Part shown: piece by piece, positions 1 through 11,590 of the stretch | How positions within the stretch are numbered: the first letter of the stretch is position 1 | Layout of the letters: every line of letters starts with the position of its first letter | Assembly: GCF_947623445.1 (NCBI RefSeq) | Contig: NC_135240.1 | Coordinates: forward strand, 6,448,001-6,512,000 | DNA: 64,000 bases | From: Clavelina lepadiformis | Taxonomy: Eukaryota > Chordata > Ascidiacea > Aplousobranchia > Clavelinidae | Reading direction: 5' to 3' | Program-made: the position numbers and the translations under genes | Notes under the pieces: model-generated | What the model was told of the DNA's origin: nothing | Database searches by the model: none | What the model saw: the letters and a program-made list of their open reading frames with translations, nothing else

Positions 1-1088
1 ATGGATTGTGATGGTATATTTCAAAAACTAGTAAATGCTAACTTTTCAGTAGAGGTGGCTAAGACCATGAAAGGTAAGCTGTACTTTGTTTGCTGTGCTT
101 GTACTTCACTAGAAAGTTTGCAAAATGAGTAACTGAAGTAGATTTCGGTTACGACATGTAACAAGGAAAATGCAGATGCTATAGGCCTAGCGCTTGTGTA
201 TATTACAATCATATCAAGCGGCATATATTTTTTAAAGTTTGGATATGTTCCAAATTGCAGATACAGCAAAACCAACGTCTCCTTTTGCAAACTTTCTACT
301 GTAGTGCTGTGTTAGTCTACAGTTTTCTATATATGTATTATAGGTTGATAGAACAGGTTGACACCTAACAGATAAAAATAAAGTTTATATCTTAGAATGC
401 ATTTGAGAAAATAAATTAAACTTAAGTTATGTTAAGAACTGTAAACCAAGCATGATGATTTGCACTAGTCTTGATGAACGACCACAAGTGACCATTTGTA
501 CTTTCACACATGTTTAACATGATCAAATAAGGGGCCTAAATACTCTGAATGTTAACAATGGGCAATTAGTTTAGCATGAGTCCAATGCAAAATGACTGCT
601 TTTAAAAATTGGACCAAAGATATGAAATATTTGATAAAGGCAAACGTTTAATTCCCATACATAATTAAAACTATGTATAGGCCTATTAATTAAAATGAAA
701 CAAAAGAATAATTTGCTTTGTAGCTTTTTGCACAGATCTTTTATATCCAATCCATTTATGCGATCCATTTTATGCGATCGGAAATAGTACACCATTTAAA
801 TATATGCATTAAAATTAACCTTGATGAGTGAAGTTGATAAAACAGCGTGAGATGTTATTTGGTTATTTTCTTTGTAAGGTATGCCTATTGTTTCCTATTG
901 TCCAACACAAAACAGGAAAATTTATTAATCTATTCCGTTATGTTAAGCTACAACACTGGTAAAATTGCTGTCTACTTCCAAAGTATTATGATTTTTTTCA
1001 AGATTGTTTTTTGCTATGTGCACTTTTTATTTAGGGATAACATTGATTTAGCTTAATAGTGGTGGACTTGTAGTTTCCTTTTAGCCTT
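1..1088. other. intergenic, no gene recognised
   Basis: Only short, compositionally weak reading frames occur here. None resembles a known family or carries convincing splice sites. It may include the 5' flank or left end of the transposon-like gene that follows, but I could not find a terminal inverted repeat. Confidence 0.4.
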
Positions 1089-3539
1089 ATGACATCGTTA
1101 AATAATTATTCATGCATGTTTTGTTCTCATACTGCTTTGTCACGCTTAAATTTAAACAAACACATATTGAAGAAACATCGTGACTCGAACCTGGTTTATC
1201 AGTGCGGTGCAGAGGACTGCAGGAGACGGTTTACAAAATATAAGCAGTTTTTAAACCATTGCCAACGATACCATATTCAATCTAGCAGCAATGTTCATAA
1301 CAATGAACAGGATATGGACTTACCTGAAGTTAATACCTTTATGATGAATACTGCTCCCACTGGCTCTTATAGTCAAACAGACTCTTTGCGTAATGAAGCC
1401 GCATTTATTTTAAAACTTCTCACCTTCCATAAATCAAGTGAAAGCGCTGTAAAAGATATTTTAAAGTCAATGTCTTGCTTGATTGAGAAGAAAATTTCCT
1501 CCATGAATAATGCTATTGCGAATCCTAATAAAATCGGCTGTTCCTTCGATAGGCTGATGACTAAAAGCTCACAAGAGGAGTATTTTACAAATCATTTTGG
1601 TTTTGTGAAACCGATTGCTGCAGTTATTGGTGCAAAGTACAAAAATATAAAAGGAAAGTCTGGTGTTCAGCGAATTCGCCAACCTGTAAAGGTGTATTAT
1701 GTACCATTTTTATCTCAGCTCACTTCTTTACTTAATATGCCAGAAGTCTTGAGCCACTTAAATTCAAACACAACACAAAGCTTTGCTGATAGATTGGTTG
1801 ACATTGGAGATGGTGCTTATTGGCAAAGTCATGAGTTAATGAGAAGTAGTGTTAGCTGTTTGCTTTTCTCGTTGTATACAGATGATTTTGAGATAGTTAA
1901 TCCTATCGGGTCATACCGAAAGAAGCATAAAATTACTGTTTACTATTGGACATTGTTGAATTTACCCCCTTACGTGAGAAACAAGTTGAAATTAATACAG
2001 TTACTTTGTTTGGGTAAATCTAAGGATATCAAGGAGTTTGATGCCGTTGGGATGATGCTAAAAGATTTCGTACAGAGCATGATAGAGTTGTATAATGGTG
2101 TTCTTTTAAATGTTGGAGGTCAACAAAGGTTATTTCAGGGGTTGTTACTCTATGCTGTGGGAGACACTCCAGCAGCACAGGCAATGGGTGGGTTCAAAGA
2201 GGGAGTTGGTGCAGCAAATTGCCCATGCAGAAGATGTAACGTGACCAGAGCTACTTTAAGCAGCTATTTAGAGCATCAAAGATGCCCGTTACGAACGCAC
2301 AGTGAGCATGTTTCGAGAATAGTTAGTTTAAATGGCATGGCAGATCAAAGGACAGCCTATTCATCTCAATGGGGTATAACAAAATCATCATTCCTTTTGG
2401 ATATTCCTGGATTTGATATTTGTCAATGTATTTTGCAAGACCCTATGCATATTTTATTGGAAGGTGTTTGCAAGTCAGAAGTGCAGCATGTGATGTTATA
2501 TTTGATTTTTGAGAAAAAATATTTCACTTTGGAGCAATTTAATCACTGCATTGAGTTTTTTGAGTATTCTGTAGAAGAGGGCCTGGACAAGCCACAGATA
2601 ATTGAGAAGAAGCATTTACTGGATGGTTCTACTTTTCCTCAAACAGCTGCTAGTATGCTCAACTTGATGCATTTGCTACCATTTTTTGTTGTTGACTGGA
2701 TCCCTCCACAAAATAATAATTGGATGAATTTTATTAGGTTACTACAAATTGTACAACTATGCACATCTGTCACTGTGTACAAGGACACAATTGTAGAGCT
2801 GGAGTGCCTCGTAGCTACATATATTGATGTTACGCAAATGCTTTATCCAGACCATTCCTTCACACCAAAAATGCACTATATGGTGCACCTTGGAGAGCAA
2901 ATGCGCTTGTTTGGGCCACTTCGTTATCACTGGTGTATGAGACTTGAAGCCAAAAATGGCTTTTTCAAACAGAAGAAATGGTTCAACTTCATAAATTTAC
3001 CGCTTAGCTTGTCAGTTTTTCACCAAAAATGGATGTGTTGTAATATGATAGATGAATCAGGTCTTCGTTGCCAAAATTATCTCGATCACCAAGTTTGTAA
3101 TTCTAAAATAAGAACAGTTACTTTGGAAGAAATCGAAAACAATTTACCACAACTATTGACTTTTATGCTTGATGCTGGTTTTCCTGGAAACACTTTGGAA
3201 AGAGTTCTCTTTGTTGGGGAAGTTAAAATTCACGGGATAACATATAGGAGAGGAACAGTTTTGTTAAAAGATTTCTCTAGTGAGCAGGGTACTGAGGTTC
3301 CTGAGTTTACTGAATTAAAAGAAATTGTCATTATTGATGATGTGACTTGCTTTTTTTGTAATGATCTTGTTACTGGTGATTTTTGTCGTGAGTTGAATTG
3401 CTTTGAAGTGTTGCGTTCAGAATCTACTTCATTTTTGTTGCTTGCAAAATCTTTCTGTGTTTGGCCACAATTAGTGCATTGCGCTAAGCACAAGACTTTT
3501 GTTATGATGCAACATGTGGGTAGGGTTTGGAGTGATTAA
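1089..3539 (+). CDS. C2H2 zinc-finger transposase, EnSpm/CACTA-like
   Basis: An uninterrupted 816-codon frame. Two C2H2 fingers lie at the N-terminus (C9, C12, H25, H30 and C39, C44, H57, H62) and probably bind DNA. The middle has GDTPAAQAMGGFKEGVG, followed by a Cys cluster CPCRRC near residue 380 and DPMHILLEGV near residue 450. Near residue 600 comes HYMVHL...FGPLRYHWCMRLEAKNGFFK. The layout recalls plant Tnp2-type CACTA transposases, with the last block like their DUF4218 region, and the many C2H2 plus transposase proteins of fish and invertebrates. Likely role: DNA cutting and transposition, or a domesticated derivative. The frame is open from ATG to TAA without introns, so it is recent or under selection. 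The superfamily is inferred from recalled motifs, and I saw no terminal repeats. A SAMD3-like gene follows on the same strand. Confidence 0.8.
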   Translation: MTSLNNYSCMFCSHTALSRLNLNKHILKKHRDSNLVYQCGAEDCRRRFTKYKQFLNHCQRYHIQSSSNVHNNEQDMDLPEVNTFMMNTAPTGSYSQTDSLRNEAAFILKLLTFHKSSESAVKDILKSMSCLIEKKISSMNNAIANPNKIGCSFDRLMTKSSQEEYFTNHFGFVKPIAAVIGAKYKNIKGKSGVQRIRQPVKVYYVPFLSQLTSLLNMPEVLSHLNSNTTQSFADRLVDIGDGAYWQSHELMRSSVSCLLFSLYTDDFEIVNPIGSYRKKHKITVYYWTLLNLPPYVRNKLKLIQLLCLGKSKDIKEFDAVGMMLKDFVQSMIELYNGVLLNVGGQQRLFQGLLLYAVGDTPAAQAMGGFKEGVGAANCPCRRCNVTRATLSSYLEHQRCPLRTHSEHVSRIVSLNGMADQRTAYSSQWGITKSSFLLDIPGFDICQCILQDPMHILLEGVCKSEVQHVMLYLIFEKKYFTLEQFNHCIEFFEYSVEEGLDKPQIIEKKHLLDGSTFPQTAASMLNLMHLLPFFVVDWIPPQNNNWMNFIRLLQIVQLCTSVTVYKDTIVELECLVATYIDVTQMLYPDHSFTPKMHYMVHLGEQMRLFGPLRYHWCMRLEAKNGFFKQKKWFNFINLPLSLSVFHQKWMCCNMIDESGLRCQNYLDHQVCNSKIRTVTLEEIENNLPQLLTFMLDAGFPGNTLERVLFVGEVKIHGITYRRGTVLLKDFSSEQGTEVPEFTELKEIVIIDDVTCFFCNDLVTGDFCRELNCFEVLRSESTSFLLLAKSFCVWPQLVHCAKHKTFVMMQHVGRVWSD

Positions 3540-3941
3540 AAAGCCAATCTTAGTTAGGTTTACTTCCAGTATAATTTGGAGAAGATTGTTTTCCAAAATA
3601 ATATGCTTTTCTTATCTTATACAGTAGTGAAGCCATATTTGCAGGCTCAGTTAGATAATTACATTGCTGCCCTTTCAATTTACAGTATTTCCAGCTTCCC
3701 AAGATAATGAATCGATCATTGTGTTGGAAATGTTACTATTTTTAATACAGTAAACGTTTGAGTGGGTTGTAGAAATTTTCGACGTACTTTTAACTTGCAA
3801 ATACATAAGTGACTATTTTTTAGTAGAGTATCAAAATGGTCATCATGTTTTATCTGCATTGCTTGCAACTTTCATTAAATTTTACTTTCTAATAATTTTC
3901 AAATTTTACAAATTGAATTTAAATTATTTCCATGTTTGCAG
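3540..3941. other. spacer between transposase and SAMD3-like gene
   Basis: AT-rich with no coding signal that I recognise. The first half of the SAM domain expected upstream of the exon at 3942 was not found here, so the 5' exon of the next gene is unplaced. Confidence 0.4.
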
Positions 3942-6134
3942 AGAACGAGGTTGACGAACTTGCCTTTAAAAAACTTACTGAAAGTGATTTACGCTTGATG
4001 TATCCAGGGAAAGTGGGAATAGTGAATAAATTGCTTGTGTTTATGGAAACGCAAACAGAAGTAGTCTAGTGGTCTAGAAGTACTAGAGTGTCACCTGTTA
4101 ATATTTTTCAAACTTTGAATAAGATCAGGAATTAAACTGAGACAGTTCAAAGCTGAATTATTGTTATTGCTTAGAATTTTTCCTTTATCTTTCCAGGTGT
4201 CATATGAATCACAATGTTCAAACAGCAGAGATACTGAAGTTATTGCTGACGTTAATGAGGATGTGCTTGCTTTTGAGAGCTATACCATGGTTTTACCTAA
4301 ATTCAAAGAAGAAGTTGAGCTTATCCTTGCTGCACCTGTCATAGATAAAAAAAATTTCCATATGGTTGTTGCAGAAACGGCTTCTTTTTTGTTATTTAAT
4401 GGTGATATCAAGACAAAGTCTGAGTATGAGGCATTTGGAAAGCAAATGCTGAAAAGATACCCCTCTTTAAACTTTTCTGGAACTTCTGATTCTAGAGCAA
4501 AACCTTGGGTAAACATTTCATTTTGATCATTTAGTAGTAAGAAAATTTTTAAATCAGCAAGGTTTGTCCTGAAACTTTAGTGTGGGATGTGCTTTGAGTG
4601 AAGAATGTTTGAAAACTGCTGCTTTAATCAATTAGTAGAATGAAGACATAATTAGTGATGTATGGAGCCTAAAGAAAAAGTTTTCAATACACTGTAATGA
4701 TAAATTTCCTATATTATAAAATATTTTTGTACTTAATAGGCTATAACAATTTATACTAAACTATTTCTTTAAGGGCTTTTTCTGTAGAAAGTTATCAGAA
4801 AAGCTTAGAAATTTACGGTGGAAGAGAAGCCATCCACCTGTGCCATCACATGGTAAACGATCCGCATCGTTAGGTTTCCTTCAGCTGCAAAGAGTGGCAG
4901 GTGATGCAGAATTATATATTTTTGATCCACATAAAATTTATATTATTGGATATATTGAACTAATTTTGATGTAGACTGCACATGCCGTGTTATATTTGTA
5001 ATTACTGTAGATTCAGAATGGACAAAAGAAAAGGCGGCTGAATTTATTAGACAACAATTACAAAAGGAAGAATCAGAATGGGAGTATAGTTTACTAAAAC
5101 AGGCATTTAATGCCAATGCTGTCTTTCGACAAGAAGCAATTCGTTTAATGAAAGATGGTTGCGTCAGTGAAATCATTGAAAAGTTTCCATTATTGGGCCA
5201 CATGCCTTTTGTAAGTCTCTGAGAGAAACTATGATAAGATGTTTTAGATTTTGATACTTTTGTACAGGATTACAGTTGTAGATCATGTTTGGAAGCTGCG
5301 ACATGGTTATTGATATGATGGTAAATTATGCAGATTGAGGAAGAATTCAAAAACGTTTATGAATATGATTGCAATGCGATAGAAGAGGCTTATGTAATCA
5401 TGCTAACAACACTTGACAAAATATTTAACAGCAATGTTGAGCGGCAATGCGATGAAACTGAGGTGAGCAATCTAAGCATTCATGCAGCAATTAACAAAAA
5501 GTTGGTTGTTTGTGTGCTAGTTTATTACTTATGCTTTGTTGAAGAACAATGCGTTCAGATCTTGAGACATTTGATATATATTGAATAAATTATAAATTCA
5601 TTTTAAATGGTGTATTAACCTAACAAAATTTTTGTAGGATCCATCACAACAGGATGAACTTAATCTTTTTTTGAGGTTACAAAAACAACTTCAGCCGACT
5701 CGCAAAACAAATCTGTTTGATACAATTCAGACTGTTGATGTGAGTTGTAGTTGCTTCATTTAACTGATGGCTTCACATAACAATTTGTATAGATTGACAC
5801 TTTTGTTTTAATTTTTTAGGCATTTCGGATTAATTTAAACTCCAGAAAGAAAACACCGCCAAGTTTGCTTGTTTCTTACAACGAAGCAGGAACCATGCAA
5901 GCATTCATTGTTGCTGATTCAATTCACATCACATGTAACAACGATTCGAGGGTGGTGTTAGGTTATTTAATGCAACTTATCGGTTGTTATTATGCTTGGC
6001 AATTGCAATACCCAAAGGTTTACCCTATTTTGGGTTTTTTACAAGCTCATCTGTTGAAGGATAGTCTGTGTGGTTATCATAAGTCCTCCAAATACGTCTT
6101 CTTTGAGAAGCAATATGAACATGTAACATTATGA
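3942..6134 (+). CDS. SAMD3-like protein, spliced, 5' end unresolved
   Basis: Seven exons with consensus or near-consensus splice sites and compatible phases can be traced: 3942-4060, 4197-4508, 4774-4900, 5011-5210, 5334-5462, 5638-5739 and 5820-6134 (TGA). The first encodes the second half of a SAM domain (LTESDLRLMYPGKVG). The second has a block ending in SEYEAFGKQMLKRYPSL. Later exons carry EWEYSLLKQAF and, at the C-terminus, VLGYLMQLIGCYYAWQLQYP. This order matches the uncharacterised SAMD3-like proteins that are abundant in fish and invertebrate genomes, often near transposases (recalled, not searched). Function is unknown. It may be the second gene of the same DNA transposon or a host gene that shares a domain with it. 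The donor after the first exon (GTAGTC) is weak, and the start codon was not found. Confidence 0.65.
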
Positions 6135-6302
6135 ATTTTGCCCTTTTTAGAATTATGCCCCCTGTCAATAGTACGTGCCCTAATTGCGGCGCCCGTGTTT
6201 CTGTACCTGCCTTGTTTTTGTGATTTGTTTCCTTTCTGTTTCGTGATTGTACCTTAATAAACGTTTCTTTTGGAAATTTTGACTGCCAAATGACTAGACG
6301 CA

Positions 6303-6412
6303 AAAGATAATAAACACCTAGTTAGTAAACACGTACAACATTTAAACATAAACACCAAAGATAATAAACACCTAGTTAGTAAACACGTACAACATTTAAA
6401 CACCAAACAGAA
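6303..6412 (+). repeat. 54-bp tandem repeat, two copies
   Basis: A 54-bp unit beginning AAAGATAATAAACACCTAG starts at 6303 and again at 6357, nearly identical. It lies just downstream of the SAMD3-like gene. It may be a sub-terminal repeat of a transposon, but no matching copy was seen upstream of 1089. Confidence 0.8.
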
Positions 6413-7209
6413 TAAACATGTGCGATTTAAACATGTAACCACTTTAGGCGTTTCTTTTAGGCCTCACTTTTCGTGTTTAGTTAAAGTGTTTAACAAAATA
6501 ACAGTGCAGTGTTTGCGAATCAACTTACGATTTGTAAATTGTATGCAGTAAACAAATATGAAAAAATTTGTGTTGTACAGTACATCTTAGCATAATCTAA
6601 CTCATCTGTGCATAATACGTGAATAACACTTCATAGCACGAAATGTTTTATGACGTAGGTAACCTTTGACCACCGCTTCAGTGATAAAGTGGTGGGGGTG
6701 GTGGGGTAGGTAGAAAAAAATTTGCGGGGTGGGGCAAATATTTCATGAGTTCAAGGGAATTACAAAGTGTTTGTTTTAAGACACCACCACCTGATGTAGA
6801 AGCCTATAGACACAAAAATTTGGGGGGGCATGGCCCCTTTCGCCCCCCCCCCTGTCTACGCCTATGTTAGGGTGCCGCTAAAAGGTGAAGCTTGGTGTAT
6901 CATTCCTTAAAATTATGCATTGTACGATAACAACCATTCGACGACGCTTCAACACCTGCAGCACCGGCAGTATATTTACAATGACCAGGTCAAAATATAA
7001 TTGACCAGTGAAAAGCTAGTAGCCTATATAGGCCTAAGGCTACTAATAGCTGAATGTATTTAGGTATATAGACATCTTAATTATAAAATGTTCAATGATA
7101 TCGACTTATAAAATGTTTAAGGAGCAGTGGAACGGCTTATTTGTATGTAAAATAGAACAATAAATTGTTGTAGGCTATATAGTCTATATATAGTACATAC
7201 TCTATAACG
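6413..7209. other. non-coding, G-run segment near 6.8 kb
   Basis: No gene seen. At 6810-6865 a G-run, the motif CATGGCCCC and a C-run followed by TGTCTACGCCTATG resemble the GC-rich end of an invertebrate DNA transposon. No partner end was found. Confidence 0.35.
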
Positions 7210-7217
7210 TAGTAGAC

Positions 7218-7563
7218 CAGGGGTGTCCAACCCGTGGCCTGCGGGCTACATTTGGCCCGCGGGAAGGTTCTGAGTGGTTCTGAGTGGTTCTGAGTGGTTC
7301 TGAGTGGTTCTGAGTATACAATAGAGCAATAGATAGTAGAGATAATAGATAAAAGAGAAATAGATAGATAATATACTATAGTCTCTAGTGCAGGGAAGCA
7401 CAACTGTTTAACTTAATTTTATTGCATCACAATTTATTTCTTGTAAGGTTAGAATTTTGGTGTGAGGGTTTTAATTAGAAATTAGCATTAAACACTCAAG
7501 TGGCGCGCGCAATCATTCGTAAATCGCATGTGGCCCTTTGGCCAAAAAGGTTGGACACCCCTG
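7218..7563. mobile_element. hAT-type MITE with 8-bp target duplication
   Basis: The ends are inverted repeats: CAGGGGTGTCCAACC at the left and GGTTGGACACCCCTG at the right. The element is flanked on both sides by the perfect 8-bp direct repeat TAGTAGAC (7210-7217 and 7564-7571), the hAT hallmark. It is 346 bp with no transposase, so it is non-autonomous. Beside the left end it carries GGCCCGCGGG and then a 10-bp tandem repeat. The perfect target duplication suggests a fairly recent insertion. Confidence 0.9.
7266..7315 (+). repeat. 10-bp tandem repeat inside the MITE
   Basis: The decamer TGAGTGGTTC is repeated four times at 7271-7310, flanked by the partial units GGTTC and TGAGT. It is an internal minisatellite of the hAT MITE. 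Confidence 0.9.
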
Positions 7564-7571
7564 TAGTAGAC

Positions 7572-8554
7572 GAACTTCCCAGCAGTTTTTTATTGGCGCG
7601 CGATCCGCTCGACATACGTTGCCGTTTCAATCGACCGGTCGATTCATGTGAAATTTTCCCGGGAAAACTCCCGTTTGGAATTTCGCGCATTAGGTTTTTA
7701 GATCAGTTTCGTGATTTGCCTTGATCTTATTGTTTCCATTTTACTATCACACGTTGCTTTTTATTTGCGTGAGAATGTTTTAAACCGGTTTTGTTCAGTC
7801 AACAAACACATTTATTCTAAAATCATTAAAATCTGGGACTAAGTCAAAAATTCACTTTCAAGCCTTTTTCTATGGTAAGCAAGCCAGATAGATATAGCAC
7901 CGATCAAAGCTGTCACAGAGCATCACAGCACTACATTGCGGCTCTTGCTGTCAGAATTTGCACATTGTGGTATCAGAGTATCAGTGACGCAGTTATCCGT
8001 TACAGTGACGCATCGGAGTACAGTTCGCCATGACAAGTTTTGCGCATTTGTCGAATAAGGGGTTAACGTAAGAATATCTTCTATATAACAACCCAAGTGA
8101 AGTTATTTATCGTACCAATACGATTTTTAAATGGGTCAAACTTCAAAATGTGTATATTTGCATTATTCTCCTTATTGCTCTTAGACTGTTTGACCTAGCT
8201 ATAGGCTGCCACCTTGCGCACTCTCAACTTGTTGAGGTCGCCTTAATTGCTGCAAATTGTATGCAACGTTTACAGCACTATTAAGCGGAAATGTCTTTAA
8301 ACCAATATCCTGTGCTCGGCAGGATGCAGAAAATATTACATTTCATTTACGAGAATAGAAAGGAAGAAAGACACACTAGTTCATGAAAACATCTATCCTA
8401 GTAAGACGGCTACGACGTAAGCGTAAGGTCTAAGATCTTCTGAAACCATGTACTATAATTAACTAGTACTAAGGTGTTGTCTTGCTATCATTATGTATTT
8501 TGTACTTCATACGATCTTTCAAACAATTACAGAAACGACAATAAGCATATAAAG
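7572..8554. other. 5' flank of SLC7A-like copy A
   Basis: No protein gene recognised. GTGACGCA occurs twice around 7980-8010. A splice acceptor (ACAATTACAG, ending at 8531) lies 23 bp before the start codon of copy A, so a 5' untranslated exon or a trans-splice site is plausible. Promoter elements could not be identified. Confidence 0.35.
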
Positions 8555-10980
8555 ATGTCGCAAAGCCCGACAAGATCTATAAAATGCAATCCGACAAACG
8601 GAGAAGTAAAAAGAGAAAAGTTTGAATTGAAAAAGAACTTTGGATTCTGGAGCGGAGTTGCTACGGTGGTGGGTGGCCTTGTAGGTTCCGGCATTTTCGT
8701 ATCACCCGTTGGTGTTTTGAAATCTGTTAACGGCAGCATAGGCGTTTGCTTGCTGGTATGGGTTGGTTCCGGTTTAATTGCCATGATGTCGGCTTTGTGT
8801 TATTGCGAACTGGGAGCATCGCTGCGAACATCAGGCGGAGAAGTGACCAGTTTTCATGCAGCTTACGGACCGGCACTGTCTTTTATGTTCACTTGGAGTA
8901 GGGTATTGATAAATCCTGGAAATGCTGCCACCTTGCAAGTATTCGCAAGTTATCTTTTGAGTCCATTTTACAGCGACGGTTGTGCGCCTCCTGATAGTGC
9001 AATAAAACTCATCGCCATACTTCTACTTTGCTTTCTGATTTACCTTAATTGTGTGAGTGTGAAGAAGACAGTTAATTTCGAAATAGCATTTTCAATCATC
9101 AAACTATTGGCAATGGCTTTGATTGCAACTGGCGGAATTGTTTGGCTCGCTCTCGGTAACGATATCGGAAAAAACAATTTCCAAAATGGATTTGAGCCTG
9201 GTCCGCTTGCTGCTCTAACTGCATGGGACGTAGGCATGGCCATATATCAAGGAAACTTTGCTTATTCTGGTTACCGTTTTTTGTTCATCATATGCGAGGA
9301 GATCAAAAATGTAAAGAAAAACTTGCCACGAGCCACAATCACCGCGCTTTTCTTGGTGATGATGATGTATATTTTAGTAAATGTTGGTTATCTATCAGGT
9401 AAGTTTGATTTATTACGTTGTATTTCTTCATAATTGCTGTGGAATGCTGGTTAGTCTGCTATGTAATAACCTGTACAGTAGCTTTACACGTTTTTGCAAC
9501 AAATTCGTCTATAAGTGGACTCCATGAAAATCTAATTATTCTGGTTCTGTTTAAAGTGTTGACTGTGGATGAAATTATCTCGTCAAAAGCTGTCGCTGTT
9601 ACATTCGGAAAGAAAGTTTTGGGGCCGATGGCGTTTCTTATTCCACTTATCGTTTGCTTGTCAACAATGGGAAACCAGAATGGAATCCTTTTGGTCACTG
9701 CCAGGCTTTCCTTTGCAGCAGGACGTTCTGGGCTCATGCCACGTGTAAGTTGTTTAGAGATTGTTTGGTAATAGTGTATTATATGAACCAAGTAAGAATA
9801 TAGAATAGACCAGTGGTTTCTAACCTAGACGCTCCGCGAAAATGAAGTAGGGGGTTTCCTAGTTATACTTTAATTCCTCGTACCAAGCTGTCATCAAACC
9901 AAGTGATGACAGTCTTATTACGATGTACAACTCATGTTTGATGACTTGGTTATAAGGCTATATGCATTAAAACTAATTCCGTATTTTCTGTGCGTTACAG
10001 ATCCTTTCCATGATACACGTCAAATACTTTTCTCCAATTCCTGCGCTTCTGTTGGATTTTCTTTTGGTTTCATTCTTTATTTTGCTCGGTGACGCAAAAA
10101 CCTTGATCGACGCCTTCTCCTTCTTCGAATGGACAGTGACTGGATTAAACGCAGCCAGCGTTTTCATACTGAGAAGAAAATTTCCCTATCTGGACAGACC
10201 TTACCGCGTAAGCAATATTTGTTAAGGCGACGTCAAACATCACAAAATACCATGAAATTCTTGATTGTTTTATTATACAGCGAATTTACTAAAAAACTGA
10301 TTACTCGAAAAATCCTCCTTGGGCCTCTCTGAAATTTTACATGACACTTTGGACCATCATTCCATAAAATTCCATCAGAAAACTATGATTCAAACTTTTT
10401 TAAACCGAGGCGCAAAATCGACCCAAGAATTTTTGGCCTAAAAAACCCAATTTTAGTTAATAAATAGGGTAATTCCAGGGCTAGTAAACGACACCCACCA
10501 TGCTACCTTCTGATAGTTCTAAACAAGTTTTGTAAAGTTTTACGTAAGACGTCCAACAAAATCATAGAGATCTTAGTTTTACGCTGTTTGACGGCTTTTG
10601 AATATATGGGGCTTCTATTTTACAATATTGTCAAAAAAACAGATGTATTTCGATTTATTTTTAAAGGTTCTTGTATTTCTATTATCAGGATTGAGAATTA
10701 GATTCATTTTAATCTTCAGGTTCCAACAGTCATTCCAATATTGCTGGTTTGTTTGTCAATCTACTTCGTAGTTTTGCCGTTTCTGCGACGTCCTTCCTTC
10801 GTCTTCGTCTTTGCCGTCATATTTTACATTCTCACACTGATTGGATATTATTTGTACGTCGTGAAGAAACTCAGACTTCCAGGAAGTCGCAGGGCGACCA
10901 TTTTCCTTCAAAAGCTTCTGCAATGCGCCGAAACGGACTGGGATGGGAACGAATTCGAAAAGGAAGAAAAACAACTTTGA
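8555..10980 (+). CDS. b(0,+)AT / SLC7A9-like amino-acid exchanger, copy A
   Basis: Four exons: 8555-9398, 9557-9744, 10001-10207 and 10720-10980, giving 499 aa (human b(0,+)AT is 487). An L-type amino-acid transporter light chain that exchanges amino acids across the plasma membrane. Visible: the APC substrate motif GSGIF at 44-48, about twelve hydrophobic segments, and a conserved Cys at 143 (FYSDGCAPP). That Cys sits where light chains form a disulphide with an rBAT/4F2hc-type heavy chain. The loop CEEIKNVKKNLPRA and the C-terminal DRPYRVPTVIP are typical of the family. The start was chosen at MSQ because copies B and C also begin MS at this point. All phases close and there is no stop. Copy B lies tail to tail downstream. 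SLC7A9 is the closest recalled match, but another SLC7 light chain is possible. Confidence 0.9.
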
Positions 10981-11007
10981 AATTTATGTCGCGAACTTGC
11001 GAACTTA

Positions 11008-11157
11008 ATTGAACGAATGAACTATGAATTGAATGAATAATTGGATTGAATATATAATAATAATTGAGTTGAAAATAGTAATTTAAATTTAATAATAATA
11101 ATAATAATTTATTTAAAATAATTGAAAGTAATAATTGAATGAATAATTAAATTGAAC
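11008..11157 (+). repeat. AT-rich low-complexity tract (GAATGAATAATT-type)
   Basis: Degenerate runs of TTGAATGAATAATT and TAATAATAATAA separate the stop codon of copy A from a small duplicated scrap of its last exon. The tract is likely slippage-prone. Confidence 0.7.
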
Positions 11158-11160
11158 TGT

Positions 11161-11200
11161 AAACGCGGAAATGGACTGGGGTGGGAACGAATTCAAAACT
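11161..11200 (+). pseudogene. short scrap of SLC7A-like last exon
   Basis: About 40 bp including TGGGAACGAATTCAAAA matches, with substitutions, the 3' end of the last exon of copy A (TGGGAACGAATTCGAAAA at 10942-10959). It probably remains from a local duplication across the AT-rich tract. It is non-functional. Confidence 0.6.
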
Positions 11201-11310
11201 CCTGAGCTCGACTGCTTAAAACTGATGCTGCTTCAGCTTTAGGTGCTGCACCAACAGACTGGGAAGAAGCTTGTTGGAATCATCCGCAGCATATGGGACT
11301 ACGGCTAGGC

Positions 11311-11582
11311 CAGGGTTTCTCAACCGGGCACACATGGGGGCGTTCTCCGGGGGCCACGAGCCGATGCCTCATTAGTAAGCTATAGTGTAGTAGTAGGGGA
11401 AGACGAGGCAAAGGCAGGTTTCTAACGTTTTTGTGCTTGCTGTGCAAAAATAGCGACGCGAAGGCTACTGCACACGCAGTAGTGACTTAAAAAGTGTTTT
11501 GCAATCAACAATCTACATTTCTTATTGATGACAAGAGTGTCACTGTAAGGGGGCCACAAACTAAGAAAGTTGAGGACCACTA
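11311..11582. mobile_element. hAT-type MITE with 8-bp target duplication
   Basis: Left end CAGGGTTTCTCAACC and right end GTTGAGGACCACTA form an imperfect inverted repeat. The flanking 8-bp direct repeats GGCTAGGC (11303-11310 and 11583-11590) are identical. It is 272 bp and non-coding, with a different terminal sequence from the other hAT MITEs here, so a separate subfamily. Confidence 0.8.
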
Positions 11583-11590
11583 GGCTAGGC

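Noticed and set aside
6810-6865. GC-rich transposon-end-like stretch with C-run
   Set aside because: Suggestive of a DNA-transposon terminus, but no partner end or target duplication could be seen.
9812-9975. hAT-like end CAGTGGTTTCTAACC in intron 2 of copy A
   Set aside because: No matching right end or 8-bp duplication was found. Nearby inverted phrases (ACCAAG...GATGACAG) do not define an element.
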